Shown here: positions 58,670 through 64,000 of the stretch, piece by piece
Position numbering within the stretch: position 1 is the first letter of the stretch
Layout: every line of letters starts with the position of its first letter
Made by a program: the position numbers and the translations under genes
Source of the DNA: Flavobacterium psychrotrophum
GTDB taxonomy: Bacteria > Bacteroidota > Bacteroidia > Flavobacteriales > Flavobacteriaceae
Length of the DNA: 64,000 bases
Assembly: GCF_003403075.1 (NCBI RefSeq)
Contig: NZ_CP031557.1
Span: 682,001 to 746,000 of the forward strand
Reading direction: 5' to 3'
Notes under the pieces: generated by a model
The model's input: only the letters and a program-made list of their open reading frames with translations
Databases searched by the model: none
What the model was told of the DNA's origin: nothing

Positions 58670-59470
58670 TCACTGTTTTATAGCTAAAACCGAGTACACC
58701 ATTGGGATATCATTACCAAGATGCTTCACGCGGAATTTGCCCAATTCAAATTCTTCCAGATGGTTAAAGCAATTATAAGGCGAATAGTCATATTCCTGAA
58801 ATTGCGCTATACTAAGGCCGTGGTTGAGCAGCCCTCCCAGCACCTCACTTATGCTGTGGTTCCAGCTTATGGTTTCGTTACGAATGTTGGCCTCCTTGTC
58901 AGCATACGTACCTGTCTCTTCTTCAATAATAGCATCAGATTTAAAATAGTTGTAGGTAACCTTTGTAAAATCGTTATCAAACATCCATACCACAGGATGA
59001 AATTCTACAAACACAAACCTGCCACCCGGTTTCAGGAAATGTGAAACAACCGCTGCCCATTTGTCTAAATCGGGCAGCCAGGCTATGGTGCCGTAACTCG
59101 TGAATACAATATCAAATTCTTCATCTAAAACGTCAGGCAGGCTGTAGACATCGCAACATATAAATTTGGTATCAAGCCCTAATTGCTCATTTAGTTCGCG
59201 TGCTTTATTAATAGCTTCTAAAGAGAAATCTACCCCTGTTACTTTAGCACCCATCCGTGAAAGTGAAAGTGTATCCTGACCAAAGTGACATTGCAGATGC
59301 AAAATGCTTTTGCCGCTAACATTGCCCAGTAGCTCCAGTTCTATCTCGTTAAGCGTATTGCGCCCGGCGAGGAAGCCCGCCATATCATAAAAGTCAGACG
59401 CTGTATGGTGTACAGTTTTGGCATCCCAGGCTTTTTTATTAACGGTTATATAGTTGTCTTCTTTTTTCAT
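58670..59470 (-). CDS. Class I SAM-dependent methyltransferase
   Basis: The 266-residue protein shows SILHLQCHFGQDTLSLSRMG (motif I), VTGVDFSLEAINKAREL (motif II), DIVFTSYGTIAWLPDLDKW and FLKPGGRFVFVEFHPV (motifs IV-V). It belongs to the UbiE/Methyltransf_25 type. The methyl acceptor cannot be told. Confidence 0.92.
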   Translation of the reverse strand: MKKEDNYITVNKKAWDAKTVHHTASDFYDMAGFLAGRNTLNEIELELLGNVSGKSILHLQCHFGQDTLSLSRMGAKVTGVDFSLEAINKARELNEQLGLDTKFICCDVYSLPDVLDEEFDIVFTSYGTIAWLPDLDKWAAVVSHFLKPGGRFVFVEFHPVVWMFDNDFTKVTYNYFKSDAIIEEETGTYADKEANIRNETISWNHSISEVLGGLLNHGLSIAQFQEYDYSPYNCFNHLEEFELGKFRVKHLGNDIPMVYSVLAIKQ

Positions 59471-59536
59471 GGATGTTTCTATTGGCTTTTACCAAATTTA
59501 CCGTTTTGTTATGACCTGCCACCACAAATAAATTCG

Positions 59537-59544
59537 TAAATTTG
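59537..59544 (+). promoter_or_regulatory. Putative -7 element of the immunophilin gene
   Basis: TAAATTTG matches TAnnTTTG, 24 bp before the ATG at 59569. No -33 box is seen at the usual distance. Confidence 0.5.
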
Positions 59545-59568
59545 CCTCTTTCAAACAAAACAAAAACA

Positions 59569-60501
59569 ATGGAAAACGGAATTTACGCAAAATTCAATAC
59601 TTCTAAAGGTGAGATACTTGTAAAACTTACCTATGATAAAACTCCGGGTACTGTAGGCAACTTTGTGGGCCTTGCAGAAGGAAACCTTGAAAACGATGCT
59701 AAGCCACAGGGCAAGCCGTATTATGATGGCCTTATATTCCACAGGGTTATAGCAGACTTTATGATACAGGGCGGCGACCCGCTTGGTAAAGGTACAGGTG
59801 GCCCTGGTTACCAGTTTGACGATGAGTTTCATCAGGACCTTAGGCACGATACACCGGGTGTGTTGAGTATGGCTAATGCAGGTCCTGGCTCTAACGGATC
59901 TCAGTTTTTTATTACACACGTAGCTACACCATGGCTTGATAACAAGCACACTGTGTTTGGTAATGTAGTGAGCGGACAGGATGTGGTAGATGCTATACAG
60001 CAAAATGATAAAATTGAAACACTTGAAATTGTTCGTGTAGGCGAAGATGCTCAAAAATGGAATGCTGTTGAGGCGTTCCGTACCTTTGAAGGTTCTCGTG
60101 AAAAAAGGCTTGCTGAGCAAAAGCAACAAGCTGATGCAGCGCTTGATAAAATTGCAGCAGGTTTTGAAAAGACTGAAAGCGGACTTCGTTACCAAATTAT
60201 CCAAAAAGGTAATGGCAAGCAGGCTGAAAAAGGTAAAACGGTATCAGTACACTATAAAGGTGCCCTTGAAAACGGACAGGAGTTTGACTCTTCTTACAAG
60301 CGCAAAAGCCCAATTGACTTTAAACTTGGCCAGGGTCAGGTAATTGAAGGATGGGACGAAGGTATTGCCCTGCTAAAAGTAGGAGACAAAGCCCGTTTTG
60401 TTATTCCTTCGCACCTTGGTTATGGTTCTCGCGGTGCAGGTGGCGTTATCCCTCCGGATGCTACACTTGTATTTGACGTAGAACTTATGGACGTTAAGTA
60501 G
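59569..60501 (+). CDS. Dual-family immunophilin: cyclophilin fused to FKBP
   Basis: The frame opens at 59542, but the ATG at 59569 starts [16 protein letters not shown], a proper cyclophilin beginning (310 residues). Residues 1-165 are a cyclophilin-type PPIase ([40 protein letters not shown]). A charged linker follows, and residues about 215-310 are an FKBP domain ([40 protein letters not shown]). Such cyclophilin-FKBP fusions were described from Flavobacterium and, in the reverse order, Toxoplasma. There is no signal peptide, so it folds cytoplasmic proteins. Confidence 0.94.
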   Translation: MENGIYAKFNTSKGEILVKLTYDKTPGTVGNFVGLAEGNLENDAKPQGKPYYDGLIFHRVIADFMIQGGDPLGKGTGGPGYQFDDEFHQDLRHDTPGVLSMANAGPGSNGSQFFITHVATPWLDNKHTVFGNVVSGQDVVDAIQQNDKIETLEIVRVGEDAQKWNAVEAFRTFEGSREKRLAEQKQQADAALDKIAAGFEKTESGLRYQIIQKGNGKQAEKGKTVSVHYKGALENGQEFDSSYKRKSPIDFKLGQGQVIEGWDEGIALLKVGDKARFVIPSHLGYGSRGAGGVIPPDATLVFDVELMDVK

Positions 60502-60530
60502 TATTAAGATTTTAGTACAAAATAGTAAGA

Positions 60531-60559
60531 GCCTTCCGGAAACGGAAGGCTTTTTTTTT
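60531..60559 (+). terminator. Terminator of the immunophilin gene
   Basis: A perfect 8-bp stem (GCCTTCCG / CGGAAGGC) with loop GAAA and nine T. The stem is the same as at 54013-54040. Confidence 0.95.
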
Positions 60560-60593
60560 GAATAATTGGTAACACAAACTTTCCCGAAGAAGA

Positions 60594-60641
60594 CGCAAAG
60601 TAGCACAAAGAAATCTTGTTTTAACTTTGTGAACCTTTGCG
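60594..60641. repeat. Imperfect inverted repeat of the CGCAAAG family
   Basis: Arms CGCAAAGTAGCACAAAG (60594-60610) and CTTTGTGAACCTTTGCG (60625-60641) pair at 14 of 17 positions. Similar CTTTGCG/TTTGTG intergenic hairpins are frequent in Bacteroidota. Confidence 0.7.
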
Positions 60642-60663
60642 AAATTTATCTTGTATAAAACAA

Positions 60664-60693
60664 AACCCCACCGGAATAATTCCTGATGGGGTT
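60664..60693 (-). terminator. Terminator of the GH30 gene
   Basis: On the minus strand AACCCCATCAGGAA pairs with ATTCCGGTGGGGTT, with one mismatch and wobbles, followed by TTGTTTTAT. Confidence 0.78.
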
Positions 60694-60758
60694 ACTAACA
60701 TAGTCAACCAAATTTTATGAAATGCTAAATGCATTTAAAATTCATCATTTAAAATAAT

Positions 60759-62888
60759 CTATTGTTTTAGCAGCTTCAGCGTTTTACTGTCGCCTTTATC
60801 ATTATCAAAACGGATAAGATAATATCCTGAAGCCAGGTGGCCTATACTGATGTTATTTTCACCGGTAGCCACATTACCTTTAGAGATGATGTTTCCGGTA
60901 AGGCCCATAATGGCATAAGTACCATTCTCTTCGGTTACTAATGTAGCATTAGATGAAGCAGGGTTAGGATATACAGAGAATGACTTAATTGTAGCGTCTT
61001 CCTGAGCCACACCCGGTGCAGCATAGCGTGCAGCACTTTCTACCTGGCCTAAAGACCATTGCTCATTGAGCCCGCCACCATAGGTCCATACCTGGATTGC
61101 TCCGCCATTTACGGTCGAATTGTCTTTTACGTTTAGGGCTTTGCCGCTGTATACGTTCTCAATTTTGTAATAGCCACTACCCACACTGGTTACCGTCCAC
61201 TTGTAAGTGTTATTGTTTACAAAACTTTTTTGCTGTACTAAAATACCATCGGCAGTACTGGTGCTTGCCAGGGCAAGGTACATGTTTGTACTTTTTACAC
61301 GAATGTAGTACTGGTTGTTGCCTGCGCTCTCAAATCTCCAGCGCTGGTTATTGCTACCACCACTGGTTACATCCCATTGTTGTATGGTTGCCCCGCTGGA
61401 TGTAGATGCCCCGGCAACATCCAGCCCTTTGCCGGTAGAACGTGCAAAGACATTGTAATAGCCTGGGTAACCCTGTGTGCTGCCTTCTGTCCACTTAAAG
61501 GTAACGGCAGACGAACCCGGAATGGAATAAGTAAATGCATTACTACCCGAAACAATTTTTGTACTTGTAGCTGATGATGAGCTGTTATAGGCAACGACTA
61601 CAACAGACCCGTCGTTATTTTTAAACGAAGCCGCTTTTATGGCCGATCCACTTATGCCGGTGCCCACGCGTACAGCACCATTCTTCACAAATTTAGAGAT
61701 TTGGCCTATCATGTAGTAAGGTGAATTCTTAGTATAGCTGGTACTGCTGTTTATGGTAATAGCTCCCATACAGTTAGTACAACCGCCAGAAGTGCGCGGC
61801 CCATAAGAAGTATTTGTGGCAAGATTCCATTCCATGGCTACCTTAGCCCAGTTATTGGCCGAGGCAATGATAACATTTTGCATATGCCAGCCAAAGTCGC
61901 CGCTAAAGCTACCAGGGCCACCCACATATTGCTCAGTAAAATAAACGTTCTTGCCGGTATTGTTCCTTACGGTTGTCATGGCAGATATATCGCCTGCATA
62001 TAGGTGAAACGCCGCACCATCTACATAAGGGCTGTTATTCAAAACATCAGTAGGGTAGGCAGTATTATCGCAATTGTGGTCAAAAGCAATAATTTTTACA
62101 TAACCAAAACCAGAAGATAACAGTTGCGGGCCAAGGTTGTTATTTATAAAATTCTTCTGCTCGGTAGCATTCATGGTCATGCTCGGCTCGTTGTAGGGGT
62201 TCTCGGGTTCATTTTGTGGCGTTATTGCCCATATCTTAATGCCCTGAGCCTGCATGGCCTGTAAATATTTTACAAAATAGTTGGCATATACGCCGTAATT
62301 AGCTGATAAAAGGCTACCGCCAATCCAGCCGTTATTGCTTTTCATCCAGTATGGTGCGCTCCATGGAGTGGCCAGTATTTTAATGTTTGGGTTAATAGCC
62401 AGTATCTTTTTTAGTATAGGTACAGTATAATCCATAGTAAAGCCATTCAGGCTAAAGTTGGTTAGCGCAGTATCGCCATAGGTGTCGTCGTAGCTATAAG
62501 TATATTGGCTTAGGTCTGAAGCACCAATGCTTATGCGTACTACATTAGAGCTAAGCCCGGTTGAAGGGTTAAAAAGGTCTTGTAGTAATGCATTTTGCTG
62601 TGTGGCTGCCAAGCCGGCAATAACCTGTGCACTACCATCGGTAAGACTCCATCCATAACCGTCTATGGTTTGGTACGTAGTTCCCGGCGATACTGTAATG
62701 GTATTGGCATTGGTACCTGAGTTTGCTGCAAAGTTTACAGTACCCTGTTGTGCCAGGAGAGCGCTTTGGTCGCCTTTAGTAAGCCATGGGGTTACGGTTT
62801 GCCCAAACGAGGTAAAGAAACAAAGACCGGCGGCAGTTAGTAAGAGTTGTTTTGCGCGAAAGCGCGAAATGAGTGAATGGTTTTTCAT
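60759..62888 (-). CDS. Secreted GH30 glycosidase with ricin-like and T9SS domains
   Basis: The 709-residue protein has a signal peptide (about 1-29, ending SFGQ). The GH30 (beta/alpha)8 barrel has the acid/base Glu227 in ITPQNEPENP and the nucleophile Glu319 in VYFTEQYVGG. A beta-sandwich follows. Residues about 470-610 are a ricin-type beta-trefoil (QQWDVTSGGSNNQRWRFE, NGGAIQVWTYGGGLNEQWS). The last 75 residues are a type A T9SS sorting domain (SFSVYPNPASSNATLV, GYYLIRFDNDKG). GH30 enzymes hydrolyse glucosylceramide, beta-1,6-glucan or glucuronoxylan; the exact activity is not readable here. No SusCD pair is adjacent. Confidence 0.93.
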   Translation of the reverse strand: MKNHSLISRFRAKQLLLTAAGLCFFTSFGQTVTPWLTKGDQSALLAQQGTVNFAANSGTNANTITVSPGTTYQTIDGYGWSLTDGSAQVIAGLAATQQNALLQDLFNPSTGLSSNVVRISIGASDLSQYTYSYDDTYGDTALTNFSLNGFTMDYTVPILKKILAINPNIKILATPWSAPYWMKSNNGWIGGSLLSANYGVYANYFVKYLQAMQAQGIKIWAITPQNEPENPYNEPSMTMNATEQKNFINNNLGPQLLSSGFGYVKIIAFDHNCDNTAYPTDVLNNSPYVDGAAFHLYAGDISAMTTVRNNTGKNVYFTEQYVGGPGSFSGDFGWHMQNVIIASANNWAKVAMEWNLATNTSYGPRTSGGCTNCMGAITINSSTSYTKNSPYYMIGQISKFVKNGAVRVGTGISGSAIKAASFKNNDGSVVVVAYNSSSSATSTKIVSGSNAFTYSIPGSSAVTFKWTEGSTQGYPGYYNVFARSTGKGLDVAGASTSSGATIQQWDVTSGGSNNQRWRFESAGNNQYYIRVKSTNMYLALASTSTADGILVQQKSFVNNNTYKWTVTSVGSGYYKIENVYSGKALNVKDNSTVNGGAIQVWTYGGGLNEQWSLGQVESAARYAAPGVAQEDATIKSFSVYPNPASSNATLVTEENGTYAIMGLTGNIISKGNVATGENNISIGHLASGYYLIRFDNDKGDSKTLKLLKQ

Positions 62889-63206
62889 GATCGAAATTTT
62901 AGTGAAACAAAATTTTAGATATGTTAAAATTAGGTAACTAAAATTCGTGATATGGTAAATATAGCCCTATCAAAAACTCATCACTATAACGGTTTCGGTA
63001 TTACAAAAACTTATTTATAATAATATATTGTGTTGATATTCAGTGGTGTTTTGTACGGTGTTAGCACTATCTTATAGAAAGAGTAAATAAGTTGTTTTGG
63101 CGGAGATATGTGCTCTTTGTAGAGTAAACAAGCCACGAGTTATACAAATTTACGCTCATTGTTTGTGTATATTCGTGTGATTCGTGGCTTTGAGTTATAG
63201 AGAATT
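62889..63206. repeat. Intergenic region with hairpin repeat copy 3
   Basis: The 318-bp gap contains no gene that I can support. An inverted repeat with arms at 63131-63150 and 63170-63189 belongs to the family of 48597-48664 (2 and 3 changes). It lies 3' of the threonine synthase gene and 5' of the GH30 gene. No consensus promoter was found for GH30. Confidence 0.75.
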
Positions 63207-64000
63207 CTATTTTTTAAGAAAATCTTTTAGTTCTTCGTAGCTGCTTATTTTTTGTGTGACTTTCTTGCCGTGTAGCACATTTTCTATTTGCTCAGGAATC
63301 GCGATTTCTATATCAAGGTTCTGGGTAATGCTATCGGCAAATTTTACCGGGTGGGCAGTTTCCAGGAATACACCGGTATAACCCGGGTTGTCCTCCATGT
63401 ATTTTTTAAGCCCCAGATAGCCCACGGCACCGTGAGGGTCGCACAGGTATTCGTCTTCAGTATATACTTTTTGCAGGGCAGCAATAGTCTCTGCGTCTGT
63501 AAAAGGGTAGGAGGTAAGTTCGCTATCGAGCGCGCCAAACTCTTTACCAAAAAGCTCCAGTATGCGTATAAAGTTGCTTGGGTTGCTTACATCCATGGCA
63601 TTGCTAAGGGTTTCTACGGTTTGTTTAGGAGTATATTCCTGGCTGTCCATAAAGCGAGGTACAGTATCGTTAGCATTGGTCGATGCTACAAAATGCGCTA
63701 TGGGCAGCCCGATTTTTTTAGCCATCATACCCGCGCAAATGTTGCCAAAGTTACCACTGGGCACACTTACCACAACGGGCTTACCTTTTGCCTTTAGGTC
63801 TTTATAGGCAAAGAAGTAATAGAACATTTGCGGCAGCCAGCGTGCAATGTTTATGGAGTTGGCAGAGGTAAGGCTTATGTCTTTAAGCTCATCATCCAGA
63901 AATGCTTTTTTAACCATATCCTGACAATCGTCAAAATTACCCGACACTTCGAGCGCTTTAATGTTCTGCCCTAACGTAGTGAGCTGTTTTTCCTGCACGT
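63207..64000 (-). CDS. thrC: Threonine synthase, 3' part cut by window edge
   Basis: The frame is open to the right edge. The first visible codons read VQEKQLTTLGQNIKALEV, which in the family lies in the middle of the protein, so a Met or GTG start here is excluded and the N-terminal half, including the PLP lysine, is outside. The visible part shows SANSINIARWLPQMFYYF, VSVPSGNFGNICAGMMAKK and CDPHGAVGYLGLKKYM, typical of threonine synthase. It makes threonine from O-phosphohomoserine. Its homoserine pathway neighbours would lie to the right. Confidence 0.93.
   Translation of the reverse strand, partial: VQEKQLTTLGQNIKALEVSGNFDDCQDMVKKAFLDDELKDISLTSANSINIARWLPQMFYYFFAYKDLKAKGKPVVVSVPSGNFGNICAGMMAKKIGLPIAHFVASTNANDTVPRFMDSQEYTPKQTVETLSNAMDVSNPSNFIRILELFGKEFGALDSELTSYPFTDAETIAALQKVYTEDEYLCDPHGAVGYLGLKKYMEDNPGYTGVFLETAHPVKFADSITQNLDIEIAIPEQIENVLHGKKVTQKISSYEELKDFLKK

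Noticed and set aside
63996..63998. GTG as the start of threonine synthase
   Set aside because: The following residues belong to the middle of the family; the gene continues beyond the window.
1..64000. tRNA, rRNA, insertion sequences, prophage genes
   Set aside because: I found no cloverleaf-like sequence, transposase, integrase or phage gene in any interval; small RNAs cannot be excluded by eye.

Overview
The window looks like a chromosomal segment from a member of the Bacteroidota, most likely family Flavobacteriaceae and close to Flavobacterium. The reasons are: promoters of the TTG-N(17-23)-TAnnTTTG type rather than -35/-10 boxes, many SPII lipoproteins, a glycoside hydrolase with a type IX secretion C-terminal domain, a cyclophilin-FKBP fusion of the kind reported from Flavobacterium, MnmD, LytTR/LytS regulators in quantity, and short intergenic repeat families common in this group. 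I see no rRNA, tRNA, IS element, prophage or CRISPR array.

Layout. 1-2.1 kb: end of a lipoprotein gene and lpdA. 2.1-4.0 kb: an A/T-rich two-gene island encoding a cysteine-rich soluble histidine kinase and a receiver protein; this is the best candidate for an undescribed system. 4.1-7.5 kb: a MarR/nitroreductase/YceI operon with tandem palindromic operators, divergent from a thioredoxin-fold/thioredoxin-fold/rhodanese operon. 7.5-16.7 kb: alcohol dehydrogenase, then a LytS/LytTR pair divergent from a tolC-RND-adaptor efflux operon. 16.8-22.1 kb: CPA2 cation/proton antiporter, a rhodanese-LytS-LytTR operon and a lone CheY-like receiver. 22.1-27.3 kb: hydrolase, GNAT, pirin, ring-cleaving dioxygenase, a degenerate receiver, a Crp-like regulator and an SDR. 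These look like stress and electrophile metabolism.

27.4-38.4 kb is the envelope-rich part: three small lipoproteins, two tandem zinc-finger/membrane/regulatory-like paralogues sharing a nearly identical N-terminal half, an esterase lipoprotein, NlpC/P60, thiolase, two tandem paralogous membrane-anchored small proteins, a membrane-anchored SRPBCC/GyrI-like protein with a long low-complexity tail, and an LpoB / COG3014-like / small exported protein operon. 38.6-41.9 kb: NarL-type two-component pair and small unknowns. 41.9-49.2 kb: NTP pyrophosphohydrolase, ilvE, a DUF4920 lipoprotein translationally coupled to a CxxCH lipoprotein and followed by mnmD, OsmC, an esterase and an OxyR with both redox cysteines.

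49.3-64 kb is mostly core: priA, an orphan LytTR regulator, rpsF-rpsR-rplI, prfB with the classical RF2 +1 programmed frameshift, threonine aldolase, trmD, a SAM methyltransferase, the cyclophilin-FKBP fusion, a secreted GH30 glycosidase with ricin-like and T9SS domains, and the 3' part of threonine synthase cut by the window end.

Regulation visible in the sequence includes good Bacteroidota promoters ahead of marR, tolC, the DUF4920 gene and rpsF, many intrinsic terminators between convergent genes, and several hairpin or heptamer repeat families in intergenic DNA.
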